From: Patellaria atrata CBS 101060
Taxonomy: Eukaryota > Ascomycota > Dothideomycetes > Patellariales > Patellariaceae
Assembly (NCBI GenBank): GCA_010093705.1
Contig: MU006091.1
Span: 362,702 to 426,701 of the forward strand
Length of the DNA stretch: 64,000 bases
Direction: 5' to 3'
This document shows positions 1 through 12,664 of this stretch, in pieces (position 1 is the stretch's first letter; every line of letters begins with the position of its first letter). A program made the position numbers and the translations under genes. The notes under the pieces are model-generated. The model was given only the letters and a program-made list of their open reading frames with translations. It had not been told where the DNA came from and did not search any database.

Positions 1-924
1 ACGGTGGGAGGAAGGATCTTGTAGTCGCGCTGCTGATAGAAGTTTGGAGATTCTGTTTCCGATACTGTGATTTTGTCGAGCCATTTCACAGATCGGGCGC
101 CTGCGATTCCGGGAGCGATGATGCGTATTGGGGCACCATGGGCTGGTGGAATGGGTTTGCCGTTCATCTAATTGTTAATCAGAGGATACTATTCGCAAAC
201 GAATGAATACTTGGGGAATTAATACCTTCAAAGCAATAATGACATCGGCATCCACCCTCATCGCCCTTGCCAGGGGAATGCTACCCCCGTAGTAACTGTC
301 GTCCTCAGTAGGTTGCTGGTGACAGGCGAAGAGCACATGGCCCTGCTCTTCCCCTTCAGTTTGGACTTTACCCTCTCTTATCTTAAGCCCGGCTCTTAGG
401 AGGACATCCCGTAGCCTCGGACCGGTCCAGATGCAGTTCATGACCGCTCCATCGAACCAGTCGATCCCTTGGACTTCTTTCAGTTGCGTGCGCATGGTGT
501 GACGTCGGTTTCCAGCGCATTGTAGGGCACATATCACAGTGTGTTGGGGAAATTCGGTGGCCAAAGACGACACAGTAAGGGATAGGAGATTTTGGACGAG
601 GCCATCCACTTGGAGAGAATGAGCATCTTCATTGATTACCGGGATGGAACTGGTATAGAAATCTTAGTATATCGAATAGAAGTATTGCAAAACTAAGTGG
701 GAGAGAGACTTCGCGTACCTATGGTTACGATCGAAGCCATCCTTTTCCGTTATGAAGCTATGCAATGTCAGAGTTGTTCGGAGAGAGTTATACAGAGCCC
801 TTTCTTTATGGTTGTCTCCATACGATTGCTGTACACATAACGGTATTCTATCAAGTTCGACTCTTTCAGATTGAACGTGTCTTATCTGCAAAGCCCATGC
901 AGTTTCAACAATAGCGTACAGCAC
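1..924 (-). CDS. Sulfite oxidase-like molybdenum-cofactor enzyme (partial, runs off the left edge)
   Basis: This is the N-terminal and middle part of a sulfite oxidase/nitrate reductase family Mo-cofactor protein. Exon 2 (649..226) carries the family signature [12 protein letters not shown] with the cofactor-binding Cys. Exon 3 (167..1) continues with [16 protein letters not shown] and [10 protein letters not shown], typical of the domain end and dimer linker. Introns at 718..650 and 225..168 have GT..AG ends and keep phase, joining FDRNHS to [10 protein letters not shown] and IIALK to MNGKP. The 5' exon is less sure. The frame ending [13 protein letters not shown] is open to 924, but just upstream another frame reads SPNNSDIA, which fits the family better and abuts SFITEKD after one extra base. 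So a frameshift or an unseen intron near 765 is possible. The natural electron acceptor and substrate cannot be told from the sequence. The C-terminus is outside the window. Confidence 0.8.
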
Positions 925-1716
925 AGTAAGACAGCACTACGTGAGTATCAAGGGGATGTCGAACGTAACCTATAATTAAAGGGGAAATTTAGCTTGCTCT
1001 ACTTACTGAGCGATGAGTTGCTCCAATGGTGGTTCCCTATTCAAGGGCTCATCACCCGTATATATGTACTATATTCACAATTCCTGATTAGCTCCATGTT
1101 CAAATACAATTTACTATGTTTCCAGGTTGTGAATTGAGGAGGGATACATACAGTTTCGACTGACATTTCTAAGTGTCTTGTCAAACACCCCTAGATTAGT
1201 TCTCGAATGTGTCAGCCGAGTTCCTGGGTAGATATATGAAGTGTTATCAGTTTATGTTTCCAACCGTGTGGGTTCAATGCAATGTTCGTTGTCCGAAATC
1301 CTTCCGCAATTTTATGTACTGGAGAGGTAAGATGACTTGTCGAAGGTCAACTGGACGAAGCTAATTTTAAAGCTTGCAATTCCGACGCAAAGCGGGCATG
1401 ACGCGCAACTTCCTTTTCTGACTCTCATGATCTGATCACCTGTATGCTTACCTACCTTACTCCGTCATCGTGAACAAGACCTGCGCTTATTAAGATATTA
1501 GTTTCCGTTATTCAGGTCCGGTTGCTGACTGAAATGTATCGATCGAGACTTTAACATAAACCACCAATAGTTCTAACGGTCTCTCCCGACGGAAGGCTAG
1601 TATTCTGTTCAAAAGTCTTCCATCACTTAATGCTGTCTCTAGAAGGGATCTGGCTTACCCGTGCAGTCTCGAGATATATAATTCGTGTACGGATATTCGG
1701 AAACTATTCAGTCTAA
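925..1716. other. Intergenic, no gene seen
   Basis: About 790 bases between the sulfite oxidase-like gene and the stop of the glucosidase II gene. All frames are short and interrupted. It should hold the promoter of the left gene and the 3' end of the right one, but no distinct motif stands out. Confidence 0.5.
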
Positions 1717-4700
1717 CTACGAGAAATCTATCTTCCAACCCTTCGCAATCAGGACACCTGGATCCCTTACAACTGCCCAGCTACCCTTTCCACCAGCCGC
1801 TGCATGATATTGAAGACTTACTGATTTCTTCTTGCTACTATCTTTCGCTCCCTCCTCTGCAATACTAACCTGAGTTTTTGACTTCCATGAGTTAGGAGCT
1901 CCGACAATGATGACCCTCTCAACCCTAACCTTCGCCATCGCCTTTAGGTACGCTGCAGTCTTGCTACCCTTAGTACTGATATCCTCAGACGAGAGAATCC
2001 CGGTCTCCTGGTTGAATGAGAACTTGCGATGTATGTAAGCACCCTGCTGATAGTCGAAAGTCTCCCCATCGTCAACGTAGAGACTACCCTCGGCATTACC
2101 CGCCTTATCAAGCACAATGAGTAGAGTGTAAGGATCGTATCGCATTAGTCCACTGCTTCTTCTTGGTCTGTCACGGCGGGGAATGATGTGCCCTCCTTGC
2201 ATCAGAAGTGGAATCTTCTCTAAAGGAGCTTTGTATGTATGACTACCCTTCCCCGAATAGACCGTATAGTCAAAGTAATCGTAGTAGGGCTCATCATCAG
2301 CGATATAGATATCAGCGCTCTCAGCACCTTCTTGAACGATAGGCTTAGCTAAGAGACCGGTTGAGCCGATGTATAACTGGTCATCAATAGCGAAACCTTT
2401 TTCATCCGAGGGATGGACATAGAAGTTGGGGCGAATGATCGGTGAACCATCAATACTTGCTTCGTGGAACGCAGTATACCACGCTGGTAACAAAGAATAC
2501 CGCAACCGAATAGCTTGTGTGATTATCTGGGTGTATGGGGTTCCAGCGAGGTAGGGCTCCCGTCGTCGAGTATCAATGTGAGCATGTCCACGGAAGAAGG
2601 GATAAAAAGTCCCACTCTGGTACCAACGTGTAAGTAGTTCCTTGGTTGGGTTGCCGAAGAAGCCACCAACATCCGAACCGACGAAAGGAAATCCCGAAAT
2701 GCCCTGATTCAGAAGCATGGGTAGTGCAGCGCGAAGATGACCCCAATCCGCAAGGTTATCGCCCGTCCACACGGCACCAAGCCGCTGACTACCAGCAAAG
2801 AAGGCGCGGCTGAGTACGAATGGACGCTGAATCTCACCTTTCTTGCGTTCTATTAAGCCCTCATGGGTAGCATTGTGGACAGTCATGCCGTAGATATTGT
2901 GGACATCGCGATGCTCCCAATTACCGTAGTGGATGTTGTCTTTCGGCATGGTAGTCTCCGGGCCGTTGAATACGGATGGCTCATTCATATCATTCCATAA
3001 GAATGTATTCTTTGCTGTGCCAATAAACTTTTTGAACTGGTAGAGTGACTTCCACCAAGCTCTTGCAGCAGGATTGAAGCTGTCAATCCAATGAGAAGAT
3101 CCCGGCCAACACCAACCTTCAGAGATGGAACCTTCCTTGTTATGAACACCCAGATCTTTGTTTCTAAGGTCCTCGTCAACATGATAGTTATTTTCGTTCT
3201 TGATGTGCGGGTCAATGATGACCACCACTTTTCGCTCATGCTCGTCGAGTTGTTTGTGCATCTTGTCAGGATGCGGAAAGTTCAAGGGATCCCAAGTGAA
3301 ATATTTCTTGCCATCTGTATACTCGATGTCGAGCCAAATGACATCATAGGGGATCCTATGCTTATCGAACTTTCGATCGACATCCATGACATCCTGATCG
3401 GTTACATAGTTCCATCGACATTGGTGATATCCTATAACTGATGCCTGAGGTAGCTGTGAGTAGCCTGTCAGTTCACCATATTTCTTTGTTATATCCTTTG
3501 GTGTTGGTCCAAGGAAGACAAATAAATCAAGCTGTCCACTTTCCGAAAACCAATGGGTTTGTGTCGAGCTCTTTCCGGCAACCCCAAGGCTTAAAGCATT
3601 CGCCACAGATTTCCCCTTGATAATATCTACCCAGGTCTCCGCAGCATTCAACCAGAAAACACCGACGGTGGAATCTTTGGCTTGAGCTTGCATAAGTGGT
3701 ATCACTCCATACAAAGTCATTGGACTATCAAGTTCATACTCAAACACATCAGAGTTATAAAGGCGGTAGGGATCAGTATATCCTCCATCACCACCCCTAG
3801 ACAATCAATTAGTAGGGCTCTAGACGTTACGATCGAGAGCTGTACCTTGTTTGCTTTAGGGACATTGAGCTAGCATGTTCTGGGATCCCATAGACATGGT
3901 CATATCCGGGGAAAGAGATATCTAATCCAATACTCTCTGGGCCCCTGGGTTTGGAATCCGTATTACCTCCAAAAGATTCTTCCCACCATGTACTTTCATC
4001 CTCGGTGGATTCAGTAGCTGTGTCTTGCAGTACCTGCTGCTCCTCACCTTCTTTTGGCTCGATGGTCTCTTTCTCAACTTTCGCCCTCCAGTGCTCTACG
4101 TTGAGTAGCCCTCGTTCATTGAGTTGGATATGTGTCTTTCCATCCCGGTTGAAATCGATTCCAAAAGGAGAATGACGTAAAACAGCCTCATACGCTCCGG
4201 CTGGGCCGTATAGAACCTTCGTAGTCTGGGTTCCTGCATCATTGCTTAATGCCGCCCCTTTATTAGGTTCTAATCCTCCTACAATTGCCCAATTGGCAGC
4301 TTCGTTATAACGTTCTTTTCTAACTTTACTATCATGCCGAAGAACGATGTCACCCTTCTGGCGTTTTTCTTCATCAATCGTGATTCTGACAGTTCCAGAC
4401 TCCAGAAAAGTGATAATTATGGGCAATCGAACTTTCTCTTTGGAGTTGTCCAACTTCTTCAAAATTGTACCAGACAATTTTCCGTCATTGAAGGCGATCG
4501 AATTCGGATCTAGGGCATATGGGGACTGCCATGTTGATATGGAGGATGCGTTATCGGCGAAGGCTCTGTTACGTTTACAGAACCCGGACTGAGCACATGT
4601 TTTGAAGGTATCGTGTTTCACCGAAACTGTAGGCGGAGCGAGGTTTTAGTTTACTATGCCAATAGCTATCTGTACGATATTTTGAACGTACCAGACGGGA

Positions 4701-4740
4701 CAACAAGGCATGCAAGGAAAGTCAAATAGAATAGCAACAT
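1717..4740 (-). CDS. ROT2: Glucosidase II catalytic alpha subunit (GH31), ER N-glycan trimming
   Basis: The enzyme removes the two inner alpha-1,3-glucoses from N-glycans in the ER lumen and drives calnexin-cycle quality control; it works with a beta subunit that retains it. I read three exons: 4740..4692, 4626..3846 and 3796..1717, giving 969 aa. Exon 1 encodes a signal peptide starting MLLFYLTFLACLVV, and the mature protein begins near KHDTFKTCAQSGFCKRNR, the usual glucosidase II start. The GH31 nucleophile is the Asp in WNDMNEPSVF (about residue 546) and the acid/base is the Asp in VWTGDN (about 623). The exon 2/3 joint gives SLKQT-RGGDGGYTDPY, as in homologues. Introns are 65 and 49 bp with intact phase. 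Length and motifs look complete. There is no HDEL tail, as expected for an alpha subunit. The identification is very firm. Confidence 0.96.
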
Positions 4741-5122
4741 TGTCCACCTTCGGGACAGATCCCCTTGGCACCGCATCCCCAGTTAGAAGAGACAGGAATA
4801 GAATTGAGAGCTATCAAACTTGAATCGATTATGGCACTCTCCAAGTTCCATCCATCACACTTCGTGACAGATGTGCTTTGCATTGATGGTTAATATAGGC
4901 AACCGCATTTATACTTCTCTGAGCCCTCTACTCTTATCGTCCGCCGTAGAGCTCAAGCTTCATAGAAGTGCTCCATCCCCGCGCCCGCTCAACGGCACTC
5001 CCTAACCTTCCCGGCATACGTCCTGCATATCAGTTGGTTATCAAGTCAACATCAATTAGATATGCAGTCTACTATATGCATCCCGAGGTTTAAGATATAC
5101 TGACAGATGCAAGTAGCGCAGC
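4741..5122. promoter_or_regulatory. Upstream region of glucosidase II gene
   Basis: Non-coding stretch directly 5' of the minus-strand glucosidase II start. It presumably holds its promoter and 5' leader. No clear TATA box or stress element (such as an unfolded-protein response site) could be picked out by eye. Confidence 0.35.
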
Positions 5123-5560
5123 TTAGCCCGTCGGGGAACACGGAATGCAGATATCGGGTCCACTGGATAACCCAACTACTGTTTGCTCAGCAATATCACA
5201 AACCTCTTCGTCATGTCGGCCCTGAGCTCTTTCAATGTTAGACAAACCAAGTTTTGCTCTCGATAGAGGTATCAAATCCGTCCAATGGCGACCCAACCTA
5301 CTAGAAAGCCATTCGGTTTGAACCTCTGTCAACGGCTTTGAAAACTTTGAGGGAGCGGTGAGGAGGACGAAATATGAAAGAATTCCACAAGAACCATCTT
5401 GAAGTCATGATGTGCCATGATTGACCTTGAGTATCCTTGGGAGTACATTGATAGCGCGCTCTTTTGACGCCAGGTGTATACACCATTTCATTAACATTCT
5501 TGCACACCGCTGCTGGCCCCCAAAGTGGAGTCTCCGCAACGTACCTAGCATGTTCTTGCA
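5123..5560 (-). pseudogene. Weak coding trace of unknown family, frames do not join
   Basis: Two overlapping minus-strand frames look protein-like. One (about 5560..5301) includes ARYVAETPLWGPAAVCKN and YTPGVKRARYQCTPKD. The other (about 5400..5123) includes FVLLTAPSKFSKPLTEVQ and EWLSSRLGRHWTDLIPLS. They overlap around 5400 in different frames, and I could not find a GT..AG intron that links them. Either a decayed gene or chance open frames would explain this. I do not recognise the family. Confidence 0.25.
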
Positions 5561-6140
5561 GGTATTTATTAGCTCAGTCTATCCTACAGAAGTTACAGAA
5601 GAAAGAGCTCGACAACGAATCAATATATCCTCTGCTCCGCGACCAGGTTCAGAAACGTGTAAAACACGGTCTTCGGTAGGTACCCATGGAAAGCTGCATC
5701 GCCACGTTGCTGCTCAACACGTTAGAAGATACACAATCTTGATAAATTCCTCGGTTCTGCAGCTATGCATCTTGTACCGACTTTGGACGGATCTTCGTTC
5801 TACTTTAGTACAAGTATCAGTGTCGAATACACTCAGTTCCTCAACACGCAATATTCCATCCGTCTATATGTCGGGTGGCTGCAAGAAATAATAATCGTCG
5901 CTACCGCAATCAGAGTCATATGTTTGCTCGAATGGACATCAGTCCGGACGGTTCACTGAGACCATCTACTTAAAAACCGTGAGTGACTGCGATCAAAGTA
6001 TTTTCTGCACGATACAACTAGAGAAGAACACGGCAGCAACCTTACTTCCTACCTTCTGCATCCCAATTGATCATTTCGCATATTTCCTCCTGCAGTCGCT
6101 TCAATTCCCTCGTCAGACCCTCGTTTATTGAACATACACA

Positions 6141-6530
6141 ATGGCAAGCTTAGCCGCGCTCTTTCCTCTTATACCCGCACCTTACGATGACCTCGATGAA
6201 GTTCTGTCATTGTTACGTCCAGTTCGCGTAGAGGTTGACATCGATGAATTCGGTCATCGCGAACGTTCAAGAGGGGATCCTCCTTCTCCTCCACCTCAAC
6301 CACCACCAAGCCCTTCTGGCTGGTCTTTCCAGCTAAAAGAGACCGAGGGGTTTCTCGATTCGTTCCACACTGTATGCTTCCTCTTTTTAGTTGGCATGGC
6401 AATATGTTGATCATCCTTGTAGGGTCCTTGCTGCCCACGAGCGTAGAGATTCGAATGTCTTTTTGCTACTTCGGAATACGACACATTCCGCTGCGTACTA
6501 TCAGCATGAGCACATAGAAGATATCGCATA
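6141..6530 (+). CDS. Small uncharacterised protein, 3' structure unclear
   Basis: An ATG at 6141 opens a frame beginning MASLAALFPLIPAPYDDLDE with a Pro-rich stretch (PPSPPPQPPPSPSGWSFQLK) and then GFLDSFHT. A 51-bp GT..AG intron (6372..6422) could follow and would give only seven further residues. The next stretch is also open in another frame, reading LAAHERRDSNVFLLLRNTTH up to about 6530, and looks like the natural continuation. That would need a one-base phase difference. The gene may therefore be frameshifted, mis-spliced in my reading, or end early. A leader with several pyrimidine-rich tracts precedes the ATG. Function is unknown. Confidence 0.4.
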
Positions 6531-6949
6531 GACCAGGCGCTTTTGTTTATTAGACGTGATTGATTTGTTTCACACTCCTTGGTTGCCCTGTTTATCTCAA
6601 ATATCTTTATTAGAATACAGTCTCCTGCAAAGTCACATCCCGTTATCTCTACATATTTCTGTGGCCATTTAGACCTGGAAGCTTTAGGGGCATATACGGC
6701 GTTATATTATCATACGAAAGCAAAAGTACAATATGTAGCGACATATATTTCACTTTGCATTGTTATCCGACATAATGGAATGCTTGGCGCTCCCCTTTCC
6801 AACTCTTTGTCGTGATCTACTTGACCACCCCGCCGTTTTCATACCTATTTTCCCTTCGATGTGAACATGATGATATACCCAGGTCTTTCTCACCTCGTAC
6901 TAATGTCCCAGTGGATATTGTGGCATTCACCTAAAGTCTATCAACAGCA

Positions 6950-8549
6950 ATGTCGCAGAAACCCCTTAACATTGTGATTCTAGGAGCGTCGTTTTCTGGC
7001 GTCACTGTCGCCAATAATATTCTAAACAGAGTCATTGAAAAGCTAAAGTCTTTTGAGGATGCTCCAACATATCAAGTAATTCTTATATCCCCGTCAACAC
7101 ATGTCTACTGGAACATATGCGCTCCCAGGGCTCTTGTTTCGTCGAATCTTATCACTCGTGACACGTCATTCATTCCAATCATGCCAACCTTCGAGGAATA
7201 CCCCTCTGAACAGTTCCAATTCATTCAGGGTACGGCAACATCAGTGGATACGAGTGCAAAAGAAGTACACATCTCACTTATCACACCGGTAACAACTATA
7301 CACACATCTTCAGCAGCGAGATCCTCTCACAATGTCAATGCTTTGTCATCTTTTCCATCGCAACGTTTAAAAGGAGTCCGAAAATCAACAGGGTCAAAAG
7401 GGCGTAATATATGTAAAATCCCGTACAATGCTCTGGTTTACGCAACGGGCAGTTCCACCTCCTCCCCTCTACTGTCGCTCCATGGACCTCACGAAGAGAC
7501 CATAAGCGCATTGAATAGCTTTCAAGCGAAACTGAAGGATGCGGGAAGTATATTAATTGTCGGTGGCGGACCTTCTGGTGTGGAAACTGCTGGGCAATTA
7601 GCACAACTTTTTAACCCTTCGTTCTGGACAAGATGGCGAAAAGGGTGAACTCAGCGCTCAGATGCCACAACCACAAAGCGCCGATCTTTGATGAATATCC
7701 CTGGGCTAGTGCTCAACCGCACTTCGACCCTCATAGCAAATGGCATATTCCACGCCCCTGAAGACGACCCACCACCTCCAGCTCCAACCGCACCCACAGA
7801 CACCCCCCAAGTCCCACGCATCAACCCCTTCAGCCCGCTCCCCAATAACAATAACCCTCCTCTCCGGCCACGACCGCCTCCTTCCAAACCTTCCCGCCAA
7901 AATCAGCAAAAAAGCCGAGAAAAAACTCCGCGCCCTCGGCGTCAACGTCCTACACAACATCCGCCTCCTCGCCGCAAAAACCGCCCCCGACGGGCAGAAA
8001 ACACACTGCCACCTCAACAACGCCGTCACCGTGACCAGCGACCTGCACATACTCGCCACCGGCGCCGTGCCTAACACAGGGTACTTCAGACCAGCGCCAC
8101 GCGGCCCTGTCCCCACTACAGGAGATAAAAACCCGGTACTAGATGAGAAGGGATATATCACCACCGACACCGATCTGCGTATCTGGGGCGCGGGCGATAG
8201 GATCTTCGCCACCGGTGACTGCGCGGCGTACAGTCGTGGCTGTCTGGGCGATGTCTATGATGCTGTTCCCGTGCTCGTTACGAACCTTACCAACGATCTC
8301 GTCGCGTATATCAATAGGTTGAGGTATCAGGAGTCCTCGCTTGCGCTGCAGAGGGAGTTGAATGCGTTGGTGGATGCGCGGTTTTCTCCGAATTTGAGGG
8401 GTAGTTGGCTCGTGCCGGTTACGAGGTTTGGGGGCGTGGGCATGGTTAGCGGGTGGAGGGTTCCCGGGTGGGTGGTGTATCTGGGTAAGGGGAGGGGGTG
8501 GAGGTTGGGTAGGGCGCGGGAGACGGTGGGGAGGGGGGTGCATCCTTAA
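6950..8549 (+). pseudogene. AMID/AIF-like FAD-dependent NAD(P)H oxidoreductase, frame not continuous
   Basis: The N-terminal half (6950..7644) starts MSQKPLNIVILGASFSGV, a Rossmann FAD-binding motif. It carries a second dinucleotide motif, SILIVGGGPSGVETAGQL, as in AMID/AIF-like and NDH-2-type enzymes. The C-terminal half (about 7740..8549) continues ITITLLSGHDRLLPNLPAKI, then the FAD motif VFATGDCAAY, and ends WVVYLGKGRGWRLGRA. The halves lie in different frames. A donor-like GTGAAC at 7645 exists, but none of the downstream acceptors I tested restores phase. The roughly 190-bp linker also shows protein-like stretches in other frames (DEYPWASAQPHFDPHSKW near 7690-7745). Either there is an unusual intron, sequence errors, or the gene is freshly broken. 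Base composition shifts strongly between the halves. Confidence 0.75.
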
Positions 8550-9261
8550 GGGATGGAGTCGGGGGATGGGGGGTTGGATAGGGGGATTTAATGGGGTTGT
8601 CTTTGGTAAGGTATCTGGTTTGGTGATTAGGGATATAATTGAAATGGATTTGGGTCAGCTGCGTTATTCCTCCTCTTGCGATTGTTGTGGTCTGTGGTCT
8701 TTATGAAATGCAAATGATGGTGCAGATAGTATTCCTTACTTGGGAAGTTGTGGAGTAGATGTTGTCGTCCAGTAGAATTTAAATCTTCGATAGAATCTAG
8801 AGATCATTAGAATACCTACTACTCAGAAACCTACGGGAGACGTACAGTGCAGAATGTATCGGATCGGCCCGGCAAGCGTTCCGAGAAATACATAATGTGG
8901 GAAACCCTAGCGTCGATCTAAATTTAGCCCCTGAACGGCGACAAGCGAGCGTGCGGCTAACTTCCGAATTTTTTTTTTAGTGTGGTCCTGTAATTTTAGT
9001 TCTAGGGCGGACCGGTTTGCGCAAAGACGATGTATCGATGAGCATGATGAACACCTTGCAAAGGACGTAGATAATATTCATCTACAAAGCGGATTTCAAA
9101 TCCAAAAGCAAAATTGGGGTATCTATATACAAAAGAATCGAAATAATCGCTGTGCTCGAACCGAACCAAATATAATCGAATGTATCAATCAACGGGAGAT
9201 ACTATCATCGAATAGTTCTCTTACCGAGGCGAGTTGCACAAAACATTTTTTCTCTTTCTCT
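8550..9261. other. Intergenic, no gene seen
   Basis: The first 100 bases are very G-rich and continue the composition of the preceding gene's end. The rest is AT-rich with a T-run at 8970-8978. Short open frames (for example 8980-9273) have no recognisable features. The two flanking genes converge here, so it should contain both 3' ends. Confidence 0.45.
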
Positions 9262-10602
9262 TTACAACCCTAGAACTAACCCTATAACTCCCAGACTCAG
9301 GCCGAGACCCCAAGTCGCTATCTCGACTTTCCCGGCAGCACCGGTGAATTGAGGGGGCGGGCTTGAAGTCGTGGGATAGCTGCTCACTTTGACGGAGGTG
9401 AGGGTCTGGTTCCAGAACTGGCTGGCCGTGTGCGAAGCCGTGGATGGCTTGGGGCTTGTTGTCACCGGAGAGACGGGTGTGGTTGGTTCAGAGCTCATTG
9501 TACCGGGAGTGACGGGAGTGGTGGGGTAAGTGGAGGGGGTGTAGGATTTGATGACCGTGGTTGTGATTTTGGAGGTTACGGTGTGGGTGTTGCAGGAGGT
9601 TGAGGGGGTGGCTAGATGATGTTAAGTATCTGTTTGTTTATGGTGTTGAGGAAGAGACATACTTGATGCTGGTAGTGGCGGGGGAACCGTGCTCGTGATC
9701 TCCAGTGTGATTGTCGATTTCGTGGTCGTGGTGCAATCGGACGAGGGATGTGCTTCGGATGGCGCTTCGGCGGGGTATTCAGCAACTGGCGTTGTTGTCT
9801 CGGGAGCTGAGGGTGGGGTCGATGTGCTGGGAGTTGTTGGCACAGGTGTGGGTTCCACGTATTCCTGTAGTAAATTAGTTTCCTGCGCGCTGATAACGTA
9901 GACACTAGGAAAACTGGTAGAAAAGGATGGTTAGGGAGTGTCATCTGCCCGACTTACCTCTGCAACCGTCTCTACAGGGGTCTCCGAAGAAGCTGGGACA
10001 GTGTATGGCGCTGGCTCTGGAGTTGAAGAAGCAGACGAGGAAGAAGCGTGGTCGACGAGCTGAATGTACAGGGAGGCCTGGGAAGTGACTGCGGCGGAAG
10101 AAGTAGATGTGGTAGGTTGGACATGAACTGGGGTCACTGCGGGTTGGAAGTTGTTGAACTTGCCCGAGGGTGGTAGTTCAACGGTTCCGACCTTGCATTT
10201 TTCCCCGTTCCAGATACCGGAGCACATGCTTTGATCGACCTCGGTGACTTGAACAACCCAGTTCCCAGCATCAAGGCTACCCTCGATATTCCGAACGACC
10301 GTGGGGCTCATGTCCAAGTGGCCAGCGGAATTGGTGCAAACGTCGACGACCAAGACATTCTCGCATCCTCGAGAGCCACAGACCTCCAAACAAGTTCCGC
10401 ATTTTTCGACTCCAATGCCGCACCAAGCGGTAATCCTGTTCACATCTAGTGAGGTATACGGGATACCGCATGTCGGCGGGTTATTTACGTTATCAGCTAG
10501 TGAAAGATAGTCGTGATACGTCATGCTGTTGGCGGAAACCATCGAGGAAACCAGAGACACAACAGCGAGGAGAGAAGGGCTTTTCATGCTGATTGGTGCC
10601 AT
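9262..10602 (-). CDS. GPI-anchored expansin-like (double-psi beta-barrel) cell-surface protein
   Basis: Three exons (10602..9958, 9864..9663, 9611..9262) give 398 aa. The protein starts with a signal peptide (MAPISMKSPSLLAVVSLVSS). A Cys-rich RlpA/expansin-like double-psi beta-barrel covers roughly residues 40-145, with CGIPYTSLDVNRITAWCGIG, the HLD motif and a WVVQVTEVDQSMC end. A long Ser/Thr/Pro-rich stalk follows, likely O-glycosylated. The C-terminus has a small-residue site (FTGAAGKVE) before a hydrophobic tail (LGLSLGVIGLVLGL), the layout of a GPI-anchor signal. Introns at 9957..9865 and 9662..9612 keep phase. An in-frame start at 10671 exists, but the 10602 ATG begins the signal peptide directly. 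The likely place is the cell wall or plasma membrane, loosening or binding polysaccharide; substrate is unknown. Confidence 0.85.
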
Positions 10603-11409
10603 TGTTATGTTTGCTTTTTGGAAATGATTGATTGACAATTGCGATTCTAGATTGATTGTATGGGTATACAAGGACGATTCAGCGCTGCTGAACCTGCTGC
10701 GACAGCGAAAAGATGGTCAAAGAGTGTGGTATATCCTTCCAGAAAAGAGCGACTGGGGCGGGATAAGATCCAAAAGAAAGTGATGTGGTTAGGTATGAGT
10801 GAGCGTTTAATTCATGAGTTTTTTTTGCCGGAAGATACCGCAAAGGGAGTGACAATTCTAAGTACACGTCAACACAAAGGAGTGAGTGGAGATGTGAAAA
10901 TAGAAAAGAGACAAAAGTGTGAGAGGTGAAGAAGAGGAAACAAAGAGAAGAAGAGGCTGTGGAGATTTGTTTGAAACGACGATAAGGCTTGGTCCTTGTT
11001 GGCACTCACTTCACCCCCTGGATTTTTGTTCCTGAAGATCAGGAGTTGGGGTAAAAATTGACGCGGGCTTTCGCGTGGTAGGCTGGTAGCTCTTGAGCTA
11101 ATGTCAGGTACACGCCGTGCCCGCTTAGAGTCCCTATATTTGGCTTTGTGTCAAACGGAAACCACCAATAAAATCCTCAAAGTGTTGGTGTTTCATGCGC
11201 ATTCGACACGTTGTGCTCTACATAAACTGGAAAAAGTCAACGAAGCCTTGAATAGATCCGACGATAAGATACCGACGGGGTACAAACTGTACAGAAATGT
11301 ATGATTCTATCAACTGGAAAGACATCAATCAACGCAATCTTGTATCACCAAATCCCCTCACCTAGAATCTCTCCGTCGCCGCTCGTTGTCTTATCACTAG
11401 AACTAACAC
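10603..11409. promoter_or_regulatory. Upstream region of the expansin-like gene
   Basis: Purine-rich on the plus strand around 10850-10960 (long GAAGAGAAA-type runs), that is pyrimidine-rich on the gene's strand. This is common just upstream of fungal transcription starts. The rest, down to the stop codon of the nitronate monooxygenase gene, shows no gene. Short frames at 11101-11304 lack any recognisable feature. Confidence 0.4.
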
Positions 11410-12664
<1,255 letters not shown>

